A program made the translations under genes and the position numbers. From Shewanella woodyi ATCC 51908 (GTDB lineage: Bacteria > Pseudomonadota > Gammaproteobacteria > Enterobacterales > Shewanellaceae), in assembly GCF_000019525.1 (NCBI RefSeq), contig NC_010506.1, positions 4,092,001-4,156,000 of the forward strand: DNA of 64,000 bases. The letters are read 5' to 3'. This document shows, one piece after another, positions 40,030-47,723 of the stretch. Below the pieces are notes generated by a model. It ran no database searches and was not told the origin of the DNA. It saw nothing but the letters and a program-made list of their open reading frames with translations. Positions within the stretch are counted from its first letter, which is position 1; the number at the start of each line of letters is the position of its first letter.

Positions 40030-42504
40030 TTACAACTGATAGCTAAAGGTCAGCTTGGCATTACGCTCTTCACCTGGCATACCACCGAGAAACATCGCTT
40101 TATTGTAGTAACTTTCATTGAGCAAGTTATTGACGTTAAGCTGCAGCTTCCAGCTATCGGCCTGATAACTTACCGCTGTATCCATCACCGTATAACTAGG
40201 CACATAACCATCAGGAATACCGAATGAACTTGATTTCGTACTGCGCTCATCGACATACTTGGCACCTAAGCTGATATTTAAAGGGCTTGCCAACGAAAAC
40301 CACTCTGCACCATAGGTCACCCAAGCACTGGCAGTCACATAGGGAACCCCCTTTTGACGAGTATCAAAGCTGCTTCTAGTTGGATCTTTTTTGTCTCTGG
40401 CATCTTGATACACACCATTTAGATTCACCGACCATTGATCATTAAGGTGGGCATTCATATCCAACTCGACGCCTGAAGTATCCTCACTGCCATCATTGAA
40501 ATACTGGGACACACTTGGTCCTGAGACCCCATCCTCATAGTCTGGATTTGTATACCTCAAATTGGTTCGTGAACTTTTAAAGAACACCAAAGAGGTCAAC
40601 ATCTGATCATCAAAAGCCTTATAACGCACACCCAGATCATCACTTACAGATTCAGAGTCAGGCCTGTCACTTTCACCTCCTGTAACACTGCCAAGAATAC
40701 TGTAAGCCGTGCGCCCTTTAGAGTGGTTAACAAAAAAGGAGAGATTATCAGTGGGCATATAGGTCACACCTAAGTTATAGGTGATGCCATTATCGGTGGT
40801 ATCTTGCTCAGGAGTAGGCTCAGCTGCGCTAGCGCGATAACGAGCATCAACACCTAAATGCTCATAGCTTTGTTTAATTTCATTAAATGCCACACCAACA
40901 CGAGTGGTGAAGCCATACCCAAAGTAGCCCACATGTTGCAAGCCGACACCCCAAGCGTTGACCGTCTTGTTATAGTTACTGGTAAGCAGAGGGTCGTAAT
41001 CTTCAAAGTTACCAGTTCCCCAATTAGGGTTACGAATATCGTAGATGTAGGGATGAATTCCTTGGTAGATAACATCACCCGCTTTGTTCTTAATTACCTT
41101 ATCGGCATCATAGATAGAGTGTTGCTTAAAACGAATACTGCGGTCTTCAAAGTTAGCATTAACCAGCAACTCATTTTCAATTCCGCCAAGCTCAAAATCA
41201 TACCTTAGATCGGCGAAATACTGCCAAGAGGTCTCATCGGCTTCAACTTTACGGTACTCCTGACGACGCGCAGCAAAGGGATGCAGAACCCCATTTTCAA
41301 CCAGTGGTGCACGAGGATCAGCATTAATGCTGCCTCTTCGATCCCAATACACATAGTTGTAAGCACCCGTCTGACGGGCAAACCCTGAGGTGTAGTCCCG
41401 ATACTGTAACTGCTGATTTAAAAACAGATTATCGTTAAAGTAGATATTATGAGTCAGCTTAAACCTAAGCTCCTCCCCCTCATTATCTTTGGCGATAGGA
41501 GAAATAATACCCGCCTTACCAAACGCATAAGGGGTTAAACCATCACCAGCAGCAAGGGAGCTTGCTAACTCTTGACGTTGTGTGTCAGTCAGCACAATCC
41601 CCTTACCATTAGGATCGTTTATTAAATCCTCCCAGCCAACTTGGTCAGCCGACTTACCATCTACCGAAGCGGCATTATAGATACGTATCGGATGACCGAT
41701 GGAATCCACCGCGATAGCATCTTTAATATAGGAGGCCGACAACATCAGATCCTGAGAGTCATCAATCACATACTTAAGTGAGGTATAGACCTCATCCCTG
41801 TCTGTGCCTATATCTCTATATCCATCGCTGCGGGCAGTTTTAGCGACAACTCGGTAAGCCAAGTTATCGGTTAAGCCGCCAGTACTGTCAATTGACAGAG
41901 CGTAAGTATCCCACTGACCTAGCTCAACACCAATCTCATTTTGAGATTCAAATTCTGGTTTTTTCTCGATAAGGTTAATCACGCCACCAGCGCTTCCCAT
42001 ACCGTATAACCCTGTTGCAGGGCCCTTTAGCACCTCAATAGACTCAACATTGGTTAACGAACGAGTGGGATTAAAGGTGTTACCTAAACCTGCACCACCA
42101 TACATGCCATCAAACGTGTAGTTAGCCCCCAAACCACGGATAACTAAGTTATCGCCAATGCCATAGTTATTACCAGCTTGAGTAACCCCGCTGATATTAC
42201 GCACCAGATCCTGCAAACTATCAGCGCCTTGCGCCTTAATGAGCTCCTCATCGACGATAACCACCGCAGCAGGAGTCTCCATTAAAGACATATCTGATTT
42301 AGTCGCTAGGCCTGAATTCATAACCACTTGATTCTGTCTTCCATAGACAGTTATATGTTCTACATCCTTGTTTTTCAGCTCTTTAGCTTGAGATCCAGAA
42401 GGTTCAGAGTGCTTGTTTTCAGCCATATCAGCAGCAAAAAGACTCCCTGATAAAAAGCTGGATGCGCATGCGACAGCAAGTAGTGAAAAACGAAATTGTT
42501 GCAT
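40030..42504 (-). CDS. TonB-dependent siderophore receptor
   Basis: An 824-residue outer-membrane receptor for ferric chelates, powered by TonB. A signal peptide (residues 1-24, FLSGSLFAADMAENK) is followed by VEHITVYGRQNQVVMNSGLA as the TonB box and plug start. The plug has PAAVVIVDEELIKAQGADSL and LVIRGLGANYTFDGMYGGAG, ending NVESIEVLKGPATGLYGMGS. The barrel carries NISLGAKYVDERSTK and LNVNNLLNESYYNKAMFLGG and ends NAKLTFSYQL. A Fur box lies upstream. Its ligand may be a hydroxamate or catecholate siderophore; the gene has no transporter or biosynthesis neighbours. Confidence 0.93.
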   Translation of the reverse strand: MQQFRFSLLAVACASSFLSGSLFAADMAENKHSEPSGSQAKELKNKDVEHITVYGRQNQVVMNSGLATKSDMSLMETPAAVVIVDEELIKAQGADSLQDLVRNISGVTQAGNNYGIGDNLVIRGLGANYTFDGMYGGAGLGNTFNPTRSLTNVESIEVLKGPATGLYGMGSAGGVINLIEKKPEFESQNEIGVELGQWDTYALSIDSTGGLTDNLAYRVVAKTARSDGYRDIGTDRDEVYTSLKYVIDDSQDLMLSASYIKDAIAVDSIGHPIRIYNAASVDGKSADQVGWEDLINDPNGKGIVLTDTQRQELASSLAAGDGLTPYAFGKAGIISPIAKDNEGEELRFKLTHNIYFNDNLFLNQQLQYRDYTSGFARQTGAYNYVYWDRRGSINADPRAPLVENGVLHPFAARRQEYRKVEADETSWQYFADLRYDFELGGIENELLVNANFEDRSIRFKQHSIYDADKVIKNKAGDVIYQGIHPYIYDIRNPNWGTGNFEDYDPLLTSNYNKTVNAWGVGLQHVGYFGYGFTTRVGVAFNEIKQSYEHLGVDARYRASAAEPTPEQDTTDNGITYNLGVTYMPTDNLSFFVNHSKGRTAYSILGSVTGGESDRPDSESVSDDLGVRYKAFDDQMLTSLVFFKSSRTNLRYTNPDYEDGVSGPSVSQYFNDGSEDTSGVELDMNAHLNDQWSVNLNGVYQDARDKKDPTRSSFDTRQKGVPYVTASAWVTYGAEWFSLASPLNISLGAKYVDERSTKSSSFGIPDGYVPSYTVMDTAVSYQADSWKLQLNVNNLLNESYYNKAMFLGGMPGEERNAKLTFSYQL

Positions 42505-42538
42505 TAGTTAATATCCCCCATAAGTATTACGGCGAGAT

Positions 42539-42557
42539 GATAACGATTATCATTAAC
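42539..42557. promoter_or_regulatory. Fur box of the TonB-dependent receptor
   Basis: GATAACGATTATCATTAAC matches the 19-bp Fur consensus (GATAATGATAATCATTATC) at 15 or more positions. It lies 35 bp before the receptor ATG, so iron-repressed expression is expected. Confidence 0.9.
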
Positions 42558-42668
42558 ATTGCAATAGCTGTTTCACTGACTTATACAAAGTTGAGCAATT
42601 TGTATTAATTTTTATGATGTTATAGAAACAACTTACAAAGTAAATATTGGGCAAAAAGTATCAGATAC

Positions 42669-42692
42669 AAAAAAGGCGTATAAACGCCTTTT
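42669..42692 (-). terminator. Terminator after the small beta-barrel gene
   Basis: AAAAGGCGT pairs with ACGCCTTTT around a 4-nt loop, with long A and T flanks that work in both directions. It lies 33 bp past the stop of the gene at 42725. Confidence 0.88.
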
Positions 42693-42706
42693 ATACCAAT
42701 CAGTAT
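42693..42706. repeat. Dispersed intergenic palindrome, copy 3
   Basis: ATACCAATCAGTAT is the reverse-strand form of copy 2 (identical to its complement). It directly follows the hairpin at 42669 and lies 18 bp past the stop of the barrel gene. Confidence 0.6.
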
Positions 42707-42724
42707 TAGAAGAAGGAAATATAA

Positions 42725-43258
42725 TTAGAATTGGTAATTAATACCCAGATAGAGATTGGCAAGTTCAGAGTCAATAATGTCATCGGACGTATCATGCTCA
42801 AGATCGGTTAATATCACCTCATAACCAAGACGTACATTCACATTGTCGGTTATGGCCATATTAAAGCCTGCCCCCCAAATCCAGCCAGTCGCAGAGTAAT
42901 CATCGATGCCTGCCGACACATCAGTACTTGCAACCCCTATTTTAATAAACATGGAATAAGTTGGACTAAAAAAGTGGTTCAATTTTGCCGCCAGCGTGAC
43001 AGCTCTCGCCTTAACATCTCCCTCATCGGCTAAGTTGGCCGTGGTAAAGAATGTACTCTCAATGGCTAAATCTTTGCCAAAACTATAACCAGCATACCCA
43101 CCGTAACTGGCAGCAGACTCATTAAACTCATTGGCTTCGAGTTCACCATAACCACCCATTGCGCCAATATAGTAACCTTGAATATCCGGAGCCGCTGTTG
43201 CTGATGTCGCTAGAAATAGCGTCAATAGCGCACTTCCCGTCATAAGTATTTTTTTCAT
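42725..43258 (-). CDS. Small outer-membrane beta-barrel protein
   Basis: A 177-residue exported protein of the OmpA-like/OMP_b-brl barrel type. The signal peptide MKKILMTGSALLTLFLATSA is followed by IQGYYIGAMGGYGELEANEF, the usual first strand. Strands such as LAIESTFFTTANLADE and MFIKIGVASTDVSAGI follow. The C-terminus ANLYLGINYQF ends in Phe, as expected for barrel assembly. There is no peptidoglycan-binding OmpA C-terminal domain. Function is unknown; it may be a structural or stress-induced surface protein. Confidence 0.85.
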   Translation of the reverse strand: MKKILMTGSALLTLFLATSATAAPDIQGYYIGAMGGYGELEANEFNESAASYGGYAGYSFGKDLAIESTFFTTANLADEGDVKARAVTLAAKLNHFFSPTYSMFIKIGVASTDVSAGIDDYSATGWIWGAGFNMAITDNVNVRLGYEVILTDLEHDTSDDIIDSELANLYLGINYQF

Positions 43259-43391
43259 CTCCTCCCCCTGTAACTCTTCCTATATCTTATTATTACTATT
43301 CAATTATCTACTAAAACTTAGCCTACCAGAAAAGAGGACGATAACAACTGCGTAACAAGTATATATTTTTATTGGGGCTGTTTTGGCATGG

Positions 43392-43856
43392 TTAGCGTGG
43401 CAGGAGTGATGGGTATTGTCGGCAGAAACTAACCAAGTTTTCGGTTAAACGAGCATAAAGATCTTCCTCAATATAAGGCAGCTCTTCATTATAAACTCTA
43501 CTGTCTAACTCTGTGGGCAGGATAAAATGTCCGAGACGGTGCAGGTCACTCTCTATCTGGCTCTTGGTGTTCTCATCAAAAAAAGCCGACATGGGTGAGG
43601 TGTCACCTAGATAGGTCTCTTTTAGGTAGGCTAAAATATCATCAAAACTCTTATTCCAGTTTAAATTCGAATTGTTTTGCGCTTCCCAGGCTAACAACTC
43701 GATACAGCGCATCACCTCTCCCTGCGCACTGGCAGCCCTACCACTTTTAGGTACTAAATTTTCCCAGATCCACAGCGCTGTATCCTGAGTGTTACCAATA
43801 ATTGTAACTTGTTCTACTTCGCGCATATTGTCGACAGTCATAATCAAAAAGGTCAT
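43392..43856 (-). CDS. Conserved-looking cytoplasmic protein, function unknown
   Basis: A 154-residue protein that I do not recognise. It has no signal peptide or membrane helix. Blocks that look structured are VTIIGNTQDTALWIWENLVP, GRAASAQGEVMRCIELLAWE and DLHRLGHFILPTELDSRVYN, all predicted helical and acidic. ATG codons at residues 1, 6 and 11 are all possible starts; none has a strong ribosome site. It stands between the small barrel gene and the choice-of-anchor H gene, in the same orientation as both, with a terminator upstream. Confidence 0.65.
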   Translation of the reverse strand: MTFLIMTVDNMREVEQVTIIGNTQDTALWIWENLVPKSGRAASAQGEVMRCIELLAWEAQNNSNLNWNKSFDDILAYLKETYLGDTSPMSAFFDENTKSQIESDLHRLGHFILPTELDSRVYNEELPYIEEDLYARLTENLVSFCRQYPSLLPR

Positions 43857-43898
43857 TAACTAAAATCGTTAAGTATATTACCTTCAAATAAGCATAAA

Positions 43899-43924
43899 CC
43901 AAAGCCGACAGAGGTCGGCTTTGG
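43899..43924 (-). terminator. Terminator after the choice-of-anchor H gene
   Basis: CCAAAGCCGAC and GTCGGCTTTGG form a perfect 11-bp stem with a 4-nt loop, followed on the minus strand by TTTATGC. It lies about 30 bp past the stop. Confidence 0.88.
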
Positions 43925-43953
43925 AAGATAGGCTTAGACAGAGATTATTAGGG

Positions 43954-44871
43954 TTAACGCTTAGTCGATAAGCCTCTTAATCTAGCTAACAAAGCTAAGC
44001 CAAGTAGTACGATAAAAGAGAGCGAGCCACCACCATGGCCTTCACTACTGCTATTGCCATTATCAATATAATCTCTATCGCTACTCTCAAGCGGCAATGC
44101 ATAAAGGCTGTCGAAATCATCAGAGCTTACCGTCGCGACTATGTCTGTATAGCCCACTTCATAGAGATCAATTAACACATCATAATAATCAGCCGAGTAA
44201 CCTGAATTAAGGGTTGTTAATACTTCAAAATCATCCTCAGTCGAATCCCCGACAATAGTGAAAATATCTGTGGTGTAATAGTGCTCCCAAGGCCCGCCGT
44301 TGCGGCTCAAATACATCTCGGCGTAAACCTCGGCATGCTCATTTTGATAGGCACCATATACATCGGCATCGAAGGTGACACTGAAGGTTTGGTAGAAACC
44401 GTCATAGTCATTATCTTCAAACAAACGGCTGCTGGCATCATAGATGGCAAACTCGTTATAGATAGGGTTAGCAAATGCCGCAGGCACATTAGCTTGTGAG
44501 TCTCCTTTTACCTTTTTTAGCTGGTATTTTACTGGAATTAGCCCTTTTTTATGGGCGCTGATCATCTCTTGTCGAGTTTTAGGTTTAATCCCAGTTGACT
44601 GATTATTTTCAGCATTGAAACGCAACTGGTTTAACTGAGTTTGATCAAGCTCCGCCAGTGAACCGATACGCCCCGAATTCACAGTGGTTAACTCAGCACT
44701 GCTTAACTCTCGACCAATAGAGCTATTTACCTTATCGACACTAAATCCATCAGCATCACGCTCTGTGGCACTCACCTGTCCTGCAGCCATGGTTAACCCC
44801 ACCACTAGGCTTAAGGATTGCAATGTCTTACCCATCTGTGTTGTCAAAATTGCTTGTGTTTCCGGTTTCAT
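43954..44871 (-). CDS. Choice-of-anchor H family protein with GlyGly-CTERM sorting signal
   Basis: A 305-residue secreted or surface protein that I assign to the choice-of-anchor H group. A signal peptide covers about residues 14-36 (LQSLSLVVGLTMAAGQVSA). The mature part has FAIYDASSRLFEDNDYDGFY, FSVTFDADVYGAYQNEHAEV and DVLIDLYEVGYTDIVATVSS. The C-terminal SSEGHGGGSLSFIVLLGLAL with basic end LRGLSTKR is a GlyGly-CTERM signal, processed by rhombosortase after type II secretion. GAGG precedes the ATG. A PhoP-box-like site with a well-placed -10 lies upstream, so regulation by the adjacent two-component system is likely. Its activity is unknown. Confidence 0.88.
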   Translation of the reverse strand: MKPETQAILTTQMGKTLQSLSLVVGLTMAAGQVSATERDADGFSVDKVNSSIGRELSSAELTTVNSGRIGSLAELDQTQLNQLRFNAENNQSTGIKPKTRQEMISAHKKGLIPVKYQLKKVKGDSQANVPAAFANPIYNEFAIYDASSRLFEDNDYDGFYQTFSVTFDADVYGAYQNEHAEVYAEMYLSRNGGPWEHYYTTDIFTIVGDSTEDDFEVLTTLNSGYSADYYDVLIDLYEVGYTDIVATVSSDDFDSLYALPLESSDRDYIDNGNSSSEGHGGGSLSFIVLLGLALLARLRGLSTKR

Positions 44872-44906
44872 ATCTTAAGCCTCATCTAATCTTGGTTGTT
44901 GAGGTC

Positions 44907-44940
44907 ATTAGAGACGATTTAATGTGAACAGAAGCTGAAC
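44907..44940 (-). promoter_or_regulatory. PhoP-box-like site and -10 for the choice-of-anchor H gene
   Basis: Read on the minus strand, GTTCAG-N5-GTTCAC (44924-44940) forms an 11-bp-period direct repeat. Exactly 11 nt further lies TCTAAT (44907-44912) as a -10. This is the layout of PhoP-activated promoters, with GTTCA in place of the enteric GTTTA. Confidence 0.6.
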
Positions 44941-44982
44941 GTTGAAAATTAAGCAATTTATCCAGCTTGCCTCACTAAGCGC

Positions 44983-44999
44983 ATTCAGCCTATGTTCAT
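44983..44999 (+). promoter_or_regulatory. PhoP-box-like site for the PepSY-regulator-kinase operon
   Basis: ATTCAG-N5-GTTCAT on the plus strand repeats the motif found before the genes on either side. It lies 165 bp before the PepSY gene. The -10 is less clear; GATAAG at 45008 is the nearest candidate. Confidence 0.5.
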
Positions 45000-45164
45000 C
45001 TCAACCAGATAAGCTTAAGGAGGTCATGCTTGTACTACATTTAATAAACAAGTACTTAGAAACAAATTAGAGAGTTTCTTAATCGTGTGGGATCTTTTAC
45101 ACTAAGACATCGGCTAGTTGTATTGGCTAGCACAAGTTAACTCTCCTATAGGCGGGCACACTGA

Positions 45165-45500
45165 ATGAAGTTAGGCTCTATTTTGATACTCACAGCAACA
45201 TTAACCACAGCTTCTCTGGCACCGCAAACTGGGCAGGCGAAGAGTGCGTATCAAGTAATGACGACAAGCGCCATGACCATGGCGGGTCAATCGTCTAGGC
45301 AGGCTAAGGGCCAACTTAGAGTAAAAAGCACAGATCAAGCTATCCAATTGGTGAAACGTCAATATCGAGGCAAGGTACTTAAGGCTCAATCCAGTCGAGT
45401 CAATGGTAATCCGGGCTATCGGATAAAGATGTTATCAAACCAAGGGGTGGTTTTTTATGTTTCTGTGGATGCCAAAACTGGCAGTGTTCGTCGAAATTAA
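45165..45500 (+). CDS. PepSY domain protein
   Basis: A 111-residue exported protein. A signal peptide (MKLGSILILTATLTTASLAP, cleavage near residue 25) is followed by a PepSY fold at about residues 50-110: VKSTDQAIQLVKRQYRGKVL, then GYRIKMLSNQGVVFYVSVDA and KTGSVRRN. PepSY proteins are small periplasmic inhibitors or ligand-binding domains, often encoded beside two-component systems. It is 34 bp ahead of the response-regulator gene, in what looks like one operon, and could modulate the kinase sensor. Confidence 0.88.
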   Translation: MKLGSILILTATLTTASLAPQTGQAKSAYQVMTTSAMTMAGQSSRQAKGQLRVKSTDQAIQLVKRQYRGKVLKAQSSRVNGNPGYRIKMLSNQGVVFYVSVDAKTGSVRRN

Positions 45501-45534
45501 TGTTCATAGTCATTAACTTAGGGAGGAGACACAG

Positions 45535-46227
45535 ATGAGAATACTGCTAGTCGAAGATGATATTGAGCTACAAACTAACCTGAAGCAACACCTACTTGAC
45601 GCTAACTATACCGTCGATGTGGCCAGTGACGGTGAAATAGGCCTCTTCCAAGGGTGTGAATATCGCTATGACGCTGGGATCATTGATGTGGGCCTGCCAA
45701 AGATGGATGGTATCGCACTTATCACCACACTCAGAGAGAAGGAGATCGATTTTCCCATTCTTATCTTAACCGCTCGTGACAGTTGGCAAGATAAAGTAGA
45801 GGGACTCGATGCGGGCGCCGATGATTACCTAACTAAACCATTTCAACCCGAAGAGTTAGTCGCCAGACTCAAGGCGCTGATCCGCCGCTCGGCGGGCAAA
45901 GCAAGCCCCTTGATACACAACGGCCCTTTTAGTATCAACACTAGCAGTTTAGAGGTAAAAAAGGGCGAGCGCCTTATCACCTTAAGTGGTTCTGAATATA
46001 AATTATTTGAGTACTTTATGCTCCATCCTGGTGAAGTAAAATCCAAGACGGTACTCACCGAACATATCTATGATCAGGACTTTGACCTCGACTCCAATGT
46101 CATCGAGGTCTTTATCAGGCGGTTACGTAAAAAGCTCGATCCTGATAATCAATATGGGCTTATTGAAACGCTACGTGGCCAAGGCTACCGCCTCGCTACA
46201 CTGACCACTGACAAAGCCTCAAAATAA
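45535..46227 (+). CDS. OmpR-family response regulator, PhoP-like
   Basis: A 230-residue DNA-binding response regulator. The receiver carries the acidic pair LLVEDDIE, phospho-acceptor Asp51 in IIDVGLPKMDG, and LTARDSWQDKVEGLDAGADD with the conserved Lys in YLTKPFQPEE. The SWQDKVE and RRSAGKAS segments resemble E. coli PhoP. The C-terminal winged helix (about 128-222) ends TLRGQGYRLATL. A strong ribosome site (GGGAGGAG) precedes the ATG. It is 10 bp before the kinase gene. Likely targets are the three PhoP-box-like sites at 44924, 44983 and 47657. Confidence 0.95.
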   Translation: MRILLVEDDIELQTNLKQHLLDANYTVDVASDGEIGLFQGCEYRYDAGIIDVGLPKMDGIALITTLREKEIDFPILILTARDSWQDKVEGLDAGADDYLTKPFQPEELVARLKALIRRSAGKASPLIHNGPFSINTSSLEVKKGERLITLSGSEYKLFEYFMLHPGEVKSKTVLTEHIYDQDFDLDSNVIEVFIRRLRKKLDPDNQYGLIETLRGQGYRLATLTTDKASK

Positions 46228-46236
46228 CGAGTTAAC

Positions 46237-47637
46237 ATGAAAAGCCTGCCGGCAATGACTCCGGGCAAACCTTCCCCCCTTAACTCTCTGAAGGCTAGGC
46301 TTATCGTCAGTGCCCTCTTGCTGATCCTCATCCTGATGCCCTTAATAGGCTTCACTCTTAACGATGCCTTTAAACAACAGGTCAAAACAGCAGCCAAGAG
46401 TGAATTAAGCGCCTATATCTACTCAGTGTTAGCGGTTACTGAGGTTGAAAACAACCAACTGCAGATGCCAGAGCTTTTATTAGAAAATCAATTTAATGTG
46501 ATTCAGTCTGGCCTCTACGCCTTAATCTCTACTCCCGAGGGAGATAAAACTAGCAGCAATAAAGTCACTAAAGAATGGAAACAAGTTTGGCACTCGGACT
46601 CCTTCTTAGGAATAGATGAGCCAGCAAACCTTCCTCAACCGGCGATAGGTCAACGTGAATTTGCCCAGATAACCCTAGCGGGGAAAGCTCATATTATCTA
46701 CAGCCTCAGTGTCAGCTTCGAGCAGGAGGGGGGAAGCTTTCCTATCACACTGCATATCATTAAAGATCAAGCCGATTTTCAACTGCAAATCGATAAATTT
46801 AACCAGACACTATGGAGCTGGCTACTTCTTCTCATGGTGCTGCTTGCACTAGCACAGCTCGCTTGGCTCCTATGGACACTAAAGCCTTTGGCCAAGTTTA
46901 AGCAGGAGCTGCAAGATGTCGAAAATGGTAAAACCATGCAGCTCAGCACAGATTACCCTAATGAGTTACAAGCAGTGGCCTATCAGCTTAATACCTTGCT
47001 TATTACCGAACAAAATCAGCGCAAGCGTTATCGCAACGCCCTATCGGATCTTGCCCACAGTTTGAAAACTCCTCTAGCGGTGATCCAGAGTCAAAAAGGG
47101 CTGGACAGTACATCTGTCGAGCAGGTCTCAAATATTAATCGCATCATAGGGCACCAGCTCAAACGCGCTCAATCTGCCGCTGGCTCATCTTGGCATCTAG
47201 GCGTCAAACTTGCGCCCATCTGCGATAAACTCATCCGCACATTGGGTAAGATCTATCGCGAGCCAGAGCTAAAACTCAACAGCAATGTCGACAAGGATGC
47301 GATCTTCAGAGGCGATGAAGCCGACCTCACAGAGGTGTTAGGCAACCTGCTAGATAACGCCTGCAAAGCCGCAAAAGAGCAGGTCATGTTAGATATCTCC
47401 CTCTCACATCAGGAGTTAAGCATCAGCATAGAGGATGACGGCCCTGGCGTGAGTGAAGAGCTGCAGAGTAAAATCTTTGAAAGAGGAACTCGCGCAGACT
47501 CCTACGAACAGGGACACGGGATCGGCTTAGCTATCGTTCGAGATCTACTCGACAGCTATAACGGCAAGCTTGTTATTTCCCGTTCAAAAACATTAGGGGG
47601 AGCTAGGTTCTGTATAACCTTTAACCAAAAAAGCTAA
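46237..47637 (+). CDS. Sensor histidine kinase, PhoQ-like
   Basis: A 466-residue inner-membrane kinase. The first membrane helix is at about residues 20-42 (RLIVSALLLILILMPLIGFT) and the second at about 191-214 (LLLLMVLLALAQLAWLLWTL), enclosing a periplasmic sensor of about 150 residues. The phospho-acceptor is His274 in SDLAHSLKTPLAVIQSQ, whose HSLKTPLAV form is the PhoQ sub-type. The ATP-binding part has LLDNACKAAKE, IEDDGPGVSEELQ and GHGIGLAIVRDLLDSY. The sensor differs from PhoQ in lacking an obvious acidic magnesium-binding patch, so the signal may not be Mg2+. Confidence 0.95.
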   Translation: MKSLPAMTPGKPSPLNSLKARLIVSALLLILILMPLIGFTLNDAFKQQVKTAAKSELSAYIYSVLAVTEVENNQLQMPELLLENQFNVIQSGLYALISTPEGDKTSSNKVTKEWKQVWHSDSFLGIDEPANLPQPAIGQREFAQITLAGKAHIIYSLSVSFEQEGGSFPITLHIIKDQADFQLQIDKFNQTLWSWLLLLMVLLALAQLAWLLWTLKPLAKFKQELQDVENGKTMQLSTDYPNELQAVAYQLNTLLITEQNQRKRYRNALSDLAHSLKTPLAVIQSQKGLDSTSVEQVSNINRIIGHQLKRAQSAAGSSWHLGVKLAPICDKLIRTLGKIYREPELKLNSNVDKDAIFRGDEADLTEVLGNLLDNACKAAKEQVMLDISLSHQELSISIEDDGPGVSEELQSKIFERGTRADSYEQGHGIGLAIVRDLLDSYNGKLVISRSKTLGGARFCITFNQKS

Positions 47638-47656
47638 CTTTCTCCCCTATTTTACC

Positions 47657-47690
47657 CTTCAGCTTATGTTCATCTTCAGCTCTTTATAAT
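47657..47690 (+). promoter_or_regulatory. PhoP-box-like site and -10 for the DUF3300 gene
   Basis: CTTCAG-N5-GTTCAT (47657-47673) is followed after exactly 11 nt by a consensus -10 TATAAT (47685-47690). The DUF3300 ATG is 33 bp further on. The 17-bp core is nearly identical to the site at 44983. Confidence 0.65.
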
Positions 47691-47723
47691 GACTTTAACG
47701 TCACAAATGGAACTGGAGAGCCT

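Noticed and set aside
40858..41208. 116-codon ORF opposite the TonB receptor
   Set aside because: Antisense shadow of the receptor barrel.
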